A stretch of DNA of 64,000 nt from Streptomyces sp. NBC_00440 (GTDB lineage Bacteria > Actinomycetota > Actinomycetes > Streptomycetales > Streptomycetaceae): assembly GCF_036014215.1 (NCBI RefSeq), contig NZ_CP107921.1:5277501-5341500 (forward strand), written 5' to 3'. The translations under genes and the position numbers were made by a program. The first letter of the stretch is position 1; each line of letters opens with the position of its first letter. Shown piece by piece: positions 1-9,781 of this stretch. Below the pieces are notes generated by a model. That model ran no database searches, had not been told where the DNA came from, and was given only the letters and a program-made list of their open reading frames with translations.

Positions 1-142
1 AATGGGGGCGGGTGATGGAGCGGGGTCTGGACCGGGTGGTGGGGGTTGTCCCCAGGGGTGTGCTCTTCCCCGTAACCCCCTCTTGCGTTAAGAATGCGCA
101 TGTCAAACCGGAAGAACTTCGGTCACAGAGGGGACCCCCCAC

Positions 143-970
143 ATGAAGAAGCCTCTCGTCGGCGCACTGCTCGCCCTTTTCCTCATGGGCGCGGCAGCGA
201 CACCCGCGGTGGCGGCCACCAGCCGCCCCACGGTCAAAGCAGCCGACTTCGCGGGAACGGTGGCGCTGAGCAACTGCTCGGGCTCCGTCGTCCGCACGCC
301 GGACTCCCAGCCGGACGACCCCGCGCTGGTGCTCTCCAACGGTCACTGCCTGGAGACCGGCTTCCCGGCCGCCGGACAGGTCATCACCGACCAGCCGTCC
401 AGCCGTACCTTCTCGCTGCTCAATGCCGCGGGCAGTTCGGTCGCCACGCTCAAGGCGAGCAAGGTTGCCTACGCGACGATGACCGACACGGACATCTCGC
501 TGTACCAGCTCACCTCCACGTACGCGCAGATACAGAGCAAGTACGGGATTTCGGCGCTGGAGCTGAACGCCGCCCATCCCACGCAGGGCACGGCGATCAG
601 TGTGGTCTCCGGGTACTGGAAGAAGATCTACAGCTGCAACGTGGACGGCTTCGTCTACCGCCTCAAGGAGGGTGACTGGACCTGGAAGGACTCGGTCCGC
701 TACACCTCGGCCTGCGACACCATCGGTGGCACCTCGGGATCGCCGGTGGTCGACACCGCGACGGGCAAGGTCGTCGCGGTGAACAACACGGGTAACGAGG
801 ACGGCGAGCGCTGCACGGAGAACAACCCGTGCGAGGTGGACGAGAACGGCAACGTCACCATCCACCAGGGCATCAACTACGCCGAGGAGACGTACGGGAT
901 CGTGCCGTGCGTCGGCGCCGGCAGCAAGATCGACCTGAGCCGCTCGGGCTGCACCCTGCCCAAGCCGTAG
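143..970 (+). CDS. Secreted trypsin-like serine protease
   Basis: Predicted 275-aa exported serine protease of the trypsin/chymotrypsin fold, acting outside the cell. Residues 1 to about 25 form a Sec signal peptide (MKK, hydrophobic core, AVAA cleavage region). The triad is readable: His68 in SNGHC, Asp117 in DTDIS and Ser198 in GGTSGSP. Several Cys residues in the mature part suggest disulfides. The ATG is preceded by a purine-rich GAGGGG ribosome site about 9 nt upstream. A strong hairpin follows the stop, so it looks monocistronic. The substrate cannot be read from sequence; general proteolysis or a more specific processing role are both possible. Confidence 0.88.
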   Translation: MKKPLVGALLALFLMGAAATPAVAATSRPTVKAADFAGTVALSNCSGSVVRTPDSQPDDPALVLSNGHCLETGFPAAGQVITDQPSSRTFSLLNAAGSSVATLKASKVAYATMTDTDISLYQLTSTYAQIQSKYGISALELNAAHPTQGTAISVVSGYWKKIYSCNVDGFVYRLKEGDWTWKDSVRYTSACDTIGGTSGSPVVDTATGKVVAVNNTGNEDGERCTENNPCEVDENGNVTIHQGINYAEETYGIVPCVGAGSKIDLSRSGCTLPKP

Positions 971-989
971 GGATCCGGCCGCATCGGTG

Positions 990-1021
990 ACGGCGCCCGC
1001 CGGGGGACCGGCGGGCGCCGT
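990..1021 (+). terminator. Hairpin terminator after the serine protease
   Basis: A perfect 12-bp inverted repeat (ACGGCGCCCGCC / GGCGGGCGCCGT) with an 8-nt loop starts 20 bases after the protease stop codon. There is no long T-tract, which is usual for high-GC actinobacterial terminators. Confidence 0.75.
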
Positions 1022-1073
1022 CGTGCGCCCGGTCATACTGGGCGGTGAACCGAGAGCAGGAGGGGGCCCGCAC

Positions 1074-1511
1074 ATGTCAGGGACCGGACAGTACGGTGGC
1101 ACGGCCCCGGAGCCGTACTCCCCGGCCCAGCAGCCGCAGGGCTTCGGGCCGCCGCCCCCGCCGTACGCTCCGGCGCCGCCACCCGTGCCTCAACAACCCG
1201 CGGGCTCCGCGTCCTTCGCGGACGGCGGCCCCGACTTCCTCGCCACGGACCGGCGGAACGCCGTGGTCGTCGACAGTGAAGGCGTCTCCTTCGAACGGGG
1301 CGGCCGGACGGCCGATTTCGCCTGGAGCCACATCCGGGCGGTGCCCTACAAGGGTTCCTACGGGGGCACCACGCTCATGGTGGCGGTGGTGCTGGCCGAC
1401 GGCCTGTACTACGAGTGCGCCGTGGACGCCCGGAACGGCGCCACGCTTCAGCAGTGGTTCGTCGAACTGGCCCCGGTGCTCGGGTACTACCTCGGCGGAC
1501 GGCCGCAGTAG
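1074..1511 (+). CDS. Small Pro/Gln-rich protein with PH-like C-terminal domain
   Basis: A 145-aa protein of unknown function. I chose the ATG at 1074, which has an AGGAGGGGG ribosome site just upstream; earlier in-frame starts add only low-complexity residues. Residues 1-45 are Pro/Gln/Gly/Tyr-rich and probably disordered. Residues 55-145 form a compact beta-rich domain (VVVDSEGVSFERGG, FAWSHIRAVPYKG) of the kind that often has a PH-like fold in actinobacterial hypothetical proteins; that fold is an inference. No signal peptide or membrane segment is seen. A hairpin follows the stop. Confidence 0.75.
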   Translation: MSGTGQYGGTAPEPYSPAQQPQGFGPPPPPYAPAPPPVPQQPAGSASFADGGPDFLATDRRNAVVVDSEGVSFERGGRTADFAWSHIRAVPYKGSYGGTTLMVAVVLADGLYYECAVDARNGATLQQWFVELAPVLGYYLGGRPQ

Positions 1512-1533
1512 CCGGCCGGTCCCGTACGCACGG

Positions 1534-1567
1534 CGGCAGCGCCGCCGGGGGAGCGGCGGCGCTGCCG
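1534..1567. terminator. Hairpin between convergent genes
   Basis: A perfect 13-bp stem (CGGCAGCGCCGCC / GGCGGCGCTGCCG) with an 8-nt loop lies between the stop of the 145-aa gene (1511) and the converging chitinase stop (1618). Its symmetry allows it to end transcription from both sides. Confidence 0.75.
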
Positions 1568-1617
1568 TGCTGGGTGCAGCGGTCGATACGGGCTGCGATC
1601 GCTGCGGGCTGTTCCGG

Positions 1618-2658
1618 CTACAGGCTGTGGACGTGCGGTCCGACCGCGCCGGACCAGGCGTTGCCGGCCGTGGCGTCCCAGTTGGTGGACCAGGTCATCG
1701 CGCCGCGCAGTCCGGGATAGGTCTTCGAGGGCTTGAAGGAGCCGCAGTTGCTGCCCTTGGTGAGGCAGTCGAGCGCGTTGTTGACGACGCTCGGTGCGAC
1801 ATAGCCGCTGCCCGCCGCACTCGACGACGCGGGGACGCCGAGACCGACCTGCGAGGGGTCGAGGCCGCCCTCCAGCTGGATGCAGGCGAGCGCGGTGAGG
1901 AAGTCCACCGTGCCCTGCGAGTAGACCTTGCCGTCGCAGCCGAGCATGGAGCCGCTGTTGTAGTACTGCATATTGACGACGGTCAGGATGTCCTTGATGG
2001 CGAGCGCCGTCTTGAAGTACTCGTTCGAGGTCGACTGCATGTCGATGGTCTGCGGGGCCATCGTGACGACCAGGCCCGAACCGGCCTTCGACGCGAGCGA
2101 CTTGAGTGCCTGCGACATATAGGTGGAGTTGAGGCCGTTCTCCAGGTCGATGTCGACGCCGTTGAAGCCGTACTCCTGCATCAGCGCGTAGACGGAGTTG
2201 GCGAAGTTGTCGGCCGACGCCGAGTCGCTGACCGAGACGGTGCCGTTCTGACCGCCGATCGAGATGACGACGGACTTGCCCGCCGCCTGCTTGGCCTTGA
2301 TGTCGGCCTTGAACTGGTCGGGGGTGTAGCCGTCGAGCCCGGCCGAGTCCAGGTTGAAGGTGACGGCGCCCGGCGAGCTGCCGGTGTCGGCGAAGGCGAC
2401 CGCGATGATGTCGTAGTCCGCCGGTACGTCGCTGAGCTTCTGGACGGCGGCGCCGTTGTTGAAGTTCTGCCAGTAGCCCGTGACGGCGTGGGCGGGCGGG
2501 GCGGCTGTGGCGACCCGGGCGGTCGTGGTGGAAGTGGCAGCCTTGCCCGCCGTGTTGGTGGCGGCCTGGGCCGTCGTCCCGGCGAAGGAGAGGGCTGCTG
2601 CCGCGAGCGCTGCTACGGCGGTGCCCAGCCAGGCGCGGGTGGATCGTCTGGATTTCAC
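1618..2658 (-). CDS. Secreted GH18 chitinase
   Basis: A 346-aa family 18 glycoside hydrolase that should cleave chitin outside the cell. The GTG at 2656-2658 begins a signal peptide of about 30 residues (KSRR, hydrophobic run, AQAA). The mature catalytic barrel starts near residue 59 (TGYWQNFNNG). The GH18 active-site signature is GVDIDLE, with Asp169, Asp171 and catalytic Glu173. SIGG, typical of a barrel strand, lies upstream, and MAPQ and QYYNSG substrate-cleft motifs follow. No carbohydrate-binding module is attached; only a short Thr/Ala linker separates signal and catalytic domain. The promoter carries a DasR-type operator, so GlcNAc-responsive control is expected. Confidence 0.93.
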   Translation of the reverse strand: MKSRRSTRAWLGTAVAALAAAALSFAGTTAQAATNTAGKAATSTTTARVATAAPPAHAVTGYWQNFNNGAAVQKLSDVPADYDIIAVAFADTGSSPGAVTFNLDSAGLDGYTPDQFKADIKAKQAAGKSVVISIGGQNGTVSVSDSASADNFANSVYALMQEYGFNGVDIDLENGLNSTYMSQALKSLASKAGSGLVVTMAPQTIDMQSTSNEYFKTALAIKDILTVVNMQYYNSGSMLGCDGKVYSQGTVDFLTALACIQLEGGLDPSQVGLGVPASSSAAGSGYVAPSVVNNALDCLTKGSNCGSFKPSKTYPGLRGAMTWSTNWDATAGNAWSGAVGPHVHSL

Positions 2659-2726
2659 GTACGGCCTCCAGGTGTGGGGGGTGGGGGCTGGGATACGGAA
2701 CGGTGGCCACCGCTGAATGCCACCAA

Positions 2727-2753
2727 GCTGGTCCAGACCAATTGCAATGTCAA
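2727..2753 (-). promoter_or_regulatory. Chitinase promoter with DasR-type operator
   Basis: The palindromic core TGGTCCAGACCA (2729-2740) matches the known DasR-responsive element of Streptomyces chitinase genes (consensus near ACTGGTCTAGACCACT). On the minus strand a TTGACA -35 hexamer lies at 2748-2753, so the operator sits between -35 and -10, where a bound repressor would block polymerase. The start codon lies about 70 bases downstream. The -10 box itself is weak. Confidence 0.75.
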
Positions 2754-2919
2754 GGGATCTGTCCGGGCGGCGGCATCTTCTCCACCGTTTCTCCGTCTTC
2801 CGGGCCGGTTGCCCGCCGGCCAAGATCCAATGAATCTTGGGCAGTTGTGGTTCTTCCGGCGTGTCCCCTGGATACAGTGCTGAGGCAGGAGCAACTCGCT
2901 GTGAACGGGGGACCACGAC

Positions 2920-3774
2920 GTGCCGACCGCCATAGCTGTCACCAGCGGCGACCTCGTGCTGCCGTCGTCCGACCGGCACACCCCGCTCGCCGCCGTGCTC
3001 CAGCCGCCGTCCGCGCAGTCGCTCGAAGCCGCCGTCGCCGACCTGCACGCGCTTCTCGAACAGCACGGCTACGTCATCGTGCCGTACGCGGCGGCGCTGC
3101 CCGCGCACTGCGTCCAGCGGCTGCACGCCGTCCGCTCGGTCCTGGAGAGCGACCGCATCGCCCTGCTGCCCGTCGACCTGCCGCCGCTCGGTGTCGCGGT
3201 GCTCGTCCGGCAGCTGCGCCAGCTCTCCGTCTGCGACTTCAGCCCCGGTGTCCTCGCGTCGGCGGCCCGGCTGCTCGCCCACTACATCTACGCGGGGGCG
3301 CTGCTGCCGACGGTCACCCGGCTCGACCACGTACCGGTCTCCCTGACGGCGCACGCCAAGTCCTGGCTGCCGGGCTCCCAGTTCGCCGTACTGGCCTCGC
3401 CCGTACCGCAGTTGGCCAAGGTGACCGGCGCCGAACCCGGCCTGCTCGAAGGGCCGTCGTTCGCGACCCGGCTGCTCGTGGCCAGGGGCCAGCTCCAGTC
3501 CGACTGGGTGACCACGGTGCTCGCCCCGGCCTGGCGGGTCCAGGGCCATCTGGAGACCGCGCTGCCCGCCGACTCGGCCGGCTGGTGGGCGACACCCCGG
3601 CTCGTGGAGTTCGCCGCGGCCATCCCCGAGCTCTCCGTCCTCCACCAGCTGGTCTCCTCCGTACGCCGCGAGCTGTGCCGCTGGTGCGGGCTCGAACTCA
3701 TAGGAGACCGCTGCGGGTTCTGCTCCGCGCCGTTCGCCGATCCGCACGCCCAGCTTGAGAGGCCCGCCCAGTGA
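2920..3774 (+). CDS. tad-operon first gene, unknown, C-terminal zinc ribbon
   Basis: A 284-aa protein I cannot assign to a named family. The GTG start opens the tad operon, and its stop overlaps the next gene's start (GTGA). The body is Leu/Ala-rich and mostly helical with no signal peptide, suggesting a soluble cytoplasmic protein. Residues about 250-270 carry two CxxC pairs (CRWCG, CGFCS) spaced 12 residues apart, a probable zinc ribbon. Position and coupling to CpaB suggest an accessory role in pilus assembly or its control; this is inference from context only. Confidence 0.8.
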   Translation: MPTAIAVTSGDLVLPSSDRHTPLAAVLQPPSAQSLEAAVADLHALLEQHGYVIVPYAAALPAHCVQRLHAVRSVLESDRIALLPVDLPPLGVAVLVRQLRQLSVCDFSPGVLASAARLLAHYIYAGALLPTVTRLDHVPVSLTAHAKSWLPGSQFAVLASPVPQLAKVTGAEPGLLEGPSFATRLLVARGQLQSDWVTTVLAPAWRVQGHLETALPADSAGWWATPRLVEFAAAIPELSVLHQLVSSVRRELCRWCGLELIGDRCGFCSAPFADPHAQLERPAQ

Positions 3775-4484
3775 ACTCCCGCCAGCGCCGCGGCGTCGTC
3801 CTGCTGATCCTGTCGGCCGTCTGCGCCGTCGCCGCGATCATCGGTGTGCTCTCGGTCATCCGCGACGTGAATGCGAAAGTCGGCCCCGAGGTCACGGCGT
3901 ACCGCGTCAGAAGCGACATAGCCCCGTACAAGCAGCTCACCCCGGGCGACTTCGAGGAGACGCGGATGCCACGGAAGTGGCTCTCCGGCAACGCGGTGAC
4001 CGATCTCGCCCAGGTGCGCGGCAAGATCGCCGTCACCCAGCTGCGCAAGGGCTCACTGCTGCAGAGCGACATGATCGTCCAGCAGCCCGAACTCGGCGCG
4101 GGCGAGCAGGAGATCGCCATCATGATCGACGCCTCCACCGGGGTGGCGGGCAAGATCACACCGGGCTCCGACGTCAACATCTACGCGACGTTCAAGGGCG
4201 ACGACAAGGGCGTCCCCGACACCTCCAAGGTCATCGTCTCCAACGCGCGCGTCGTGGACGTCGGCAAGCTCACCGCCCTCGACCCCGGTCAGAACGAGAG
4301 CGACCGCTCCCGGCAGGCCACCGACGCCGTCCCGATCACCTTCGCCCTCAAGACGCTCGACGCCCAGCGCGTCGCGTACGCGGAGTCCTTCGCGACCCAT
4401 GTCCGGCTGGCGCTCGTCGCGGCAGGCGGCAGCCCGGCCGTCCCGCAGCGCGACCGCACCTACACCCTCGACGGCGACAAGTGA
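3771..4484 (+). CDS. cpaB: CpaB/RcpC-like pilus assembly protein (SAF domain)
   Basis: A 237-aa Flp pilus assembly protein of the CpaB/RcpC family. One N-terminal transmembrane helix (residues 8-29) is followed by a SAF-type domain (TAYRVRSDIAPYKQLTPGDFE) and a C-terminal CpaB domain (PGSDVNIYATF). In other bacteria CpaB sits in the envelope and helps secretion of the pilus. The GTG start overlaps the upstream stop by 4 bases, indicating translational coupling. It is short because actinobacteria lack the outer-membrane secretin partner. Confidence 0.88.
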   Translation: MNSRQRRGVVLLILSAVCAVAAIIGVLSVIRDVNAKVGPEVTAYRVRSDIAPYKQLTPGDFEETRMPRKWLSGNAVTDLAQVRGKIAVTQLRKGSLLQSDMIVQQPELGAGEQEIAIMIDASTGVAGKITPGSDVNIYATFKGDDKGVPDTSKVIVSNARVVDVGKLTALDPGQNESDRSRQATDAVPITFALKTLDAQRVAYAESFATHVRLALVAAGGSPAVPQRDRTYTLDGDK

Positions 4485-4491
4485 GGGACCG

Positions 4492-6102
4492 ATGACGACT
4501 CGTATCCTCCCCGTGGCCGGTGACCCGGACGCGGCGCGCGCGGTGATCACCCTGCTCAGCCAGCTCCCCGACGCGGAACCCTTCCCGCCGGTCGCCGACT
4601 CGACCTCGCTGCTCGACCTGCTCGCCCGGCTGGCCGCCGAGTCGCTCGACGAGCTGCCCGAGGTCGTCCTCGTCCACGAACGGATCGGCCCGGCCCCCGC
4701 GCTGGAACTGATCAGGGAGGTCGCGCTGCGCTTCCCGGCGGTCGGCGTCGTCCTCATCACCGCCGACATCAGCCCGCTGCTCTACACATCGGCGATGGAC
4801 GCGGGCGCCCGCGGCCTCATCGGACTGCCCCTCGGCTACGAGGAGCTGGCGGCCCGGGTGCAGAACGCGGCCTCCTGGTCCACCGGCGTACGCCGCCACC
4901 TCGGCGGCGGGCCCGACCCGGCCGCCGGACCCGGCGGCACGGTCGTCACGGTCACCGGGGCGAAGGGCGGGGTCGGCGCCACCGTCACCGCGGTCCAGCT
5001 CGCGCTGGCCGCCCAGGCGTCCGGCAGGTCCGTCGCCCTGGTCGACCTCGACCTCCAGTCCGGTGACGTCGCCTCCTACCTCGACGTACAGTTCCGCCGC
5101 TCCATCGCCGACCTGGCGGGCATCGCCGACATCTCGCCCCGGGTCATCCAGGACGCGGTGTACGCGCACCCGACCGGGATCGGACTGCTGCTTGCGCCGG
5201 GCGACGGCGAACGCGGCGAAGAGGTCACCGACCGGGTCGCCCGGCAGGCGATCGGCGCGCTGCGCAACCGGTACGAGATCGTGGTCGTGGACTGCGGCAC
5301 CCAGCTGACCGGCGCCAACGCGGCGGCGGTCGAAATGGCCGACCACGCGCTGCTGTTGGTCACCCCCGACGTGGTGGCCGTCCGGGCCGCCAAGCGGATG
5401 GTGCGGATGTGGGACCGGCTCCAGGTCCGCAAGGCGGAGGAGACGGTCACCGTCGTCAACCGGGCCACCCGGAGCGCCGAGATCCAGCCGCCGCTGGTGG
5501 AGCGCATCACCGGCACGAAGGCGGCCCGCGCCGCGATCCCGGCCGGGTTCAAGGAACTCCAGGGGGCGGTGGACGCGGGCCGGATGCAGGACCTGGACAG
5601 CCGCTCCACGGTCAAGCAGGCCATGTGGGGCCTGGCCGGGGAACTCGGCCTGGTGAAGGCGCCCGCGTCGGCCTCGCACGGCAGGGGCGCCCGGGGAGGC
5701 CGGCTGCGCGTCCGGGGCAGCAAGCTCGACAGCGACCGGGGCGCGGTGCTGGTCGAGTTCGCCGGGATGGCCCCGCTGATCGCCTTCGTCCTGGTGGCGA
5801 TGTGGCAGTGCGTGCTGTGGGGCTACACGTTCTCCCTGGCGGGCAACGCGGCGGACGAGGCGGCACGGACGGCCACGTCCTCGTACGCGGTCGACGGCTC
5901 GACGGCGGGCTGCCGGGAGGCGGGCCTGAAACGGTTGCCGGCCAACTGGCGCGGGGCGGCGACGGTGTCCTGCGGCGCGTCGGGAAACCTGATGAAGGCG
6001 ACGGTCCACCTGCGCACCCCGGTGCTCTTCCCGGGGGCCGGAAACTTTCCGTGGCCGGTGGACGGGAGCGCGGGGGCGGCGCTTGAGGGGGACGGGGGAT
6101 GA
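4492..6102 (+). CDS. tadZ: TadZ/CpaE-like ATPase fused to a TadE-like pseudopilin domain
   Basis: A 536-aa protein combining two usually separate tad functions. Residues 1-135 resemble the receiver-like N-terminus of TadZ/CpaE. Residues 150-390 are a ParA/MinD-type ATPase with deviant Walker A AKGGVGAT (157-164) and VDLDLQSGDVAS; TadZ proteins place the pilus machine at the membrane. From about residue 412 the chain continues without interruption into DRGAVLVEFAGM, a TadE-like hydrophobic N-terminus, a transmembrane helix and a short Cys-containing outer domain. The ATG at 4492 follows the cpaB stop by 7 bases; the stop overlaps the next start (ATGA). A GTG near 5651 could in principle start the TadE part separately. 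Confidence 0.85.
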   Translation: MTTRILPVAGDPDAARAVITLLSQLPDAEPFPPVADSTSLLDLLARLAAESLDELPEVVLVHERIGPAPALELIREVALRFPAVGVVLITADISPLLYTSAMDAGARGLIGLPLGYEELAARVQNAASWSTGVRRHLGGGPDPAAGPGGTVVTVTGAKGGVGATVTAVQLALAAQASGRSVALVDLDLQSGDVASYLDVQFRRSIADLAGIADISPRVIQDAVYAHPTGIGLLLAPGDGERGEEVTDRVARQAIGALRNRYEIVVVDCGTQLTGANAAAVEMADHALLLVTPDVVAVRAAKRMVRMWDRLQVRKAEETVTVVNRATRSAEIQPPLVERITGTKAARAAIPAGFKELQGAVDAGRMQDLDSRSTVKQAMWGLAGELGLVKAPASASHGRGARGGRLRVRGSKLDSDRGAVLVEFAGMAPLIAFVLVAMWQCVLWGYTFSLAGNAADEAARTATSSYAVDGSTAGCREAGLKRLPANWRGAATVSCGASGNLMKATVHLRTPVLFPGAGNFPWPVDGSAGAALEGDGG

Positions 6103-6586
6103 AGCGGCAAGAACAAGCCCGTCCTGGGGGTCCCCCCGGACGAAGTCCGGGGGCAATTGAGGACCGGGGGTCCGGGGGCGGAGCCCCCGAAACCCGCATC
6201 CGCCGCCGCGACGACCGTGGCACCGCCATCCTCGAATTCACCGGCATGCTCCCGATCCTCCTCTTCATCGGCATGGCCGCCATCCAGCTCGGCATCGTCG
6301 GCTACACCGCCAACCAGGCAGGCACCGCGGCCCGCGCCGCCGCCCGCACCGAAGCCCTGGAGGCCGGTACGGGGAGCGCCGCCGGACAGGACGCCGTGTC
6401 CGGCTGGCTCCAGGGCAACACCACCGTCCGTGTCAGCGGCGGCGACACCGTGAGCGCGACCGCCACCATCGCCGTCCCGTCCGTGCTGCCGGGCTTCCAC
6501 CTCTTCGGCCCGGTCCACCGCACCGTCGTCATGCCGAACGACACCACAGCCGCGAGTGCCACAGCCGGGAACGACAGGGAGGCACC

Positions 6587-6590
<4 letters not shown>
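6099..6590 (+). CDS. TadE-like pilus protein with repeat-derived N-terminus
   Basis: A 163-aa TadE/TadG-type pseudopilin-like protein. The diagnostic segment DDRGTAILEFTGM begins near residue 38, leading into a membrane helix (LPILLFIGMAAIQLGIV) and a small extracytoplasmic domain. ATGA overlaps at both ends couple it to tadZ and tadA. Residues about 9-31 (PGGPPGRSPG..., GSGGGAPE) are encoded by a palindromic GGGGTCC-type intergenic repeat, so the cytoplasmic tail is longer than usual and low in information. No better start lies after the repeat. Confidence 0.82.
6125..6190. repeat. Streptomyces REP-like palindromic repeat inside tadE
   Basis: A roughly 66-bp element made of nested palindromes (GGGGGTCCCCCC, CCGGACGAAGTCCGG, GGGGGCGGAGCCCCC). 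It resembles the GGGTCCGGGGCGGAGCCCC repeat that is common between genes in Streptomyces genomes. Here it lies in frame within the start of the TadE-like gene. Confidence 0.6.
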
Positions 6591-7924
<1,334 letters not shown>

Positions 7925-7933
7925 GGCAGCACC

Positions 7934-8872
7934 ATGACCAACATCGCTCTGCTGGCGATCGGCGGCACGCTGCTCTGCGGTGTGCTCGCCGTCGCCGGTA
8001 TCCATACGTACGCCACCGGGAAGGCGCAGCGCGAAGCCCTGGTCGACCGGCTCTCGTACAGCGGACCGCGTCCGCAGGGGCTGCGCGTCCGCCGCTTCGG
8101 CGGAGTCGACCGCAGGCTCCGCGGGACGGCCTTCGGCAAGCGGCTCCAGCTGCGGCTGGCCGCGACCGGACTGGATCTGACGGCGGGCGAGTTCACCGTG
8201 TACGTCGTCGGGGGATTCGCCGCACTCTGGCTGATCGCCTCCGCGGCGCTGGCCCCGTTCTTCGGCCCGGTCGCCGGCCTGGTCGCCCTGTGGGCGGGCA
8301 ACACCTTCCTCAACTGGCAGCGCCAGAAGCGCATCGAGGCGTTCATCAACCAGCTCCCCGAGCTGTCCCGGATCCTGGCCAACGCGACGGCCGCCGGGCT
8401 CGCTCTCCGTACCGCACTGGGCATGGCGGCGGAGGAGCTGGAGGCACCCGCAGGCGAGGAACTGGCCACGGTCACCGCCCAGCTGGCGCTGGGCAGGTCG
8501 ATCGACGAGACCCTGGGCGAGCTGGCGGCCCGGCTGCCCTCCCGGGAACTGGTCGTCCTCGTCACCACCCTGGTCCTCTCCAACCGTGCGGGCGGCACGG
8601 TCGTCGGCAGCCTGCGCAACCTCACCGAGACCCTGGAGGAGCGCAAGGAGACCAGGCGCGAGGTCGTGACGATGCTCTCCGAGGTCAACGCCACCGCGTA
8701 CACGCTGCCGTTGCTCGGCCTGGGCGCCATGATCATGCTCAACTCGATGGACTCCGGCTCGCTGGCCCGGATGACCGGCCACCCGCTGGGCCAGGCGGCC
8801 GTGCTGATCGCCCTCGCTCTGTACGCCGTCGGGTTCATCGGGATGCGGCGCCTCGGCAAGATCGACGTCTGA
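7934..8872 (+). CDS. tadB: TadB pilus platform protein (T2SS-F family)
   Basis: A 312-aa integral membrane protein of the type II secretion F family, forming the inner-membrane platform of the Tad machine with TadC. It has an N-terminal membrane helix, a central pair near residues 95-125 and a C-terminal pair. Between them is the cytoplasmic T2SF domain (FINQLPELSRILANATAAGL, followed by LVLVTTLVLSNRAGG-like sequence). It lies 9 bases after tadA and 18 before tadC. Confidence 0.92.
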   Translation: MTNIALLAIGGTLLCGVLAVAGIHTYATGKAQREALVDRLSYSGPRPQGLRVRRFGGVDRRLRGTAFGKRLQLRLAATGLDLTAGEFTVYVVGGFAALWLIASAALAPFFGPVAGLVALWAGNTFLNWQRQKRIEAFINQLPELSRILANATAAGLALRTALGMAAEELEAPAGEELATVTAQLALGRSIDETLGELAARLPSRELVVLVTTLVLSNRAGGTVVGSLRNLTETLEERKETRREVVTMLSEVNATAYTLPLLGLGAMIMLNSMDSGSLARMTGHPLGQAAVLIALALYAVGFIGMRRLGKIDV

Positions 8873-8890
8873 GGGGACGGGACAACCGCC

Positions 8891-9781
8891 ATGGTGGGAC
8901 TGCTGCTCGCACTGGCACTCGGCGCGGCCGTCGCCGGGATGTTCCTGGGCGTCCGGATGTACCGCTCCGATGTGAAGGTTCCCAGCGACCTCGCCGTCGC
9001 ACTCGAAGTCGGCGCCACCCGGGTGGGCGGCGCCGAGGCGGCGGTCGACCGGGCGGGGATGCGCTTCGCGCCCGCCGTGCTGAGGGCGATGGGCCCCCGG
9101 GCGGTGGAGAAGAAGCGCCGCAGGATCGACTCGGCGGGCAATCCGGGCGGCCTGACCGTCGACCGCTATGCGGCCCGCCGCGCGGTGTACGGCATCTTCG
9201 GCGGCCTCGCGGGCCTCGCGCTCCTCACCAACGGCAGCTGGATCTTCGCTGTCTTCGCCTTCGCCTACGGGGCGTTCGCAGCCGACGCGACGATCTGGCA
9301 GGCCATCCGCAAGCGCCGGGACATCATCGAGCGGACCCTGCCCGACTTCCTGGATGTCCTGGCCGTGGTCGTCAGTGCGGGACTCGGCTTCCGGCAGGCA
9401 CTGGAGCGGGTCGCCGAGAAGTACGAGGGGCCCTGGGCCGACGAACTGCGCATCACCCTGCGCCAGATGGACATGGGTGTCAGCCGCCGCCAGGCGTTCG
9501 ACGAACTGCGCAGGCGCAACGAGTCCGAGCAGGTCTCGCAGTTCGTCAGCGCGCTCCAGCAGGGCGAGGAACTGGGCGCGCCGATCGCGGACACCCTCAT
9601 ACAGATCGCCAACGACATGCGACGTACCGACGCGCAGAACTCCCGCCGCCGGGCGGCGAAGGCGATCCCGCAGGCCACAGTGGTCACGCTGATCACCATG
9701 GTCCCGGCGACGCTCATCCTGATCGTGACGAACATGTTCCTGGGCTCCACCACCGACTTCGGCTCGCTGTTCGGGAACTGA
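8891..9781 (+). CDS. tadC: TadC pilus platform protein (T2SS-F family)
   Basis: A 296-aa second T2SS-F platform protein. It has a membrane helix at the N-terminus, a pair near residues 100-130 and a C-terminal helix. The cytoplasmic domain carries the typical LPDFLDVLAVVVSAGLGFRQAL and a Gln/Arg-rich helical hairpin (QQGEELGAPIADTL). It pairs with TadB around the TadA ATPase. The ATG follows a GGGGACGGGACAACC leader. A 365-base gene-poor gap follows before flp. Confidence 0.92.
   Translation: MVGLLLALALGAAVAGMFLGVRMYRSDVKVPSDLAVALEVGATRVGGAEAAVDRAGMRFAPAVLRAMGPRAVEKKRRRIDSAGNPGGLTVDRYAARRAVYGIFGGLAGLALLTNGSWIFAVFAFAYGAFAADATIWQAIRKRRDIIERTLPDFLDVLAVVVSAGLGFRQALERVAEKYEGPWADELRITLRQMDMGVSRRQAFDELRRRNESEQVSQFVSALQQGEELGAPIADTLIQIANDMRRTDAQNSRRRAAKAIPQATVVTLITMVPATLILIVTNMFLGSTTDFGSLFGN

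Noticed and set aside
1045..2883. Plus-strand 612-codon frame across the chitinase
   Set aside because: It is antisense to a GH18 gene with signal peptide and active site; no domain is visible in the frame.
2659..2919. Extended chitinase start reaching to 3747 on the minus strand
   Set aside because: The extra 363 codons lie over the divergent tad gene and the operator; the GTG at 2658 begins a proper signal peptide.
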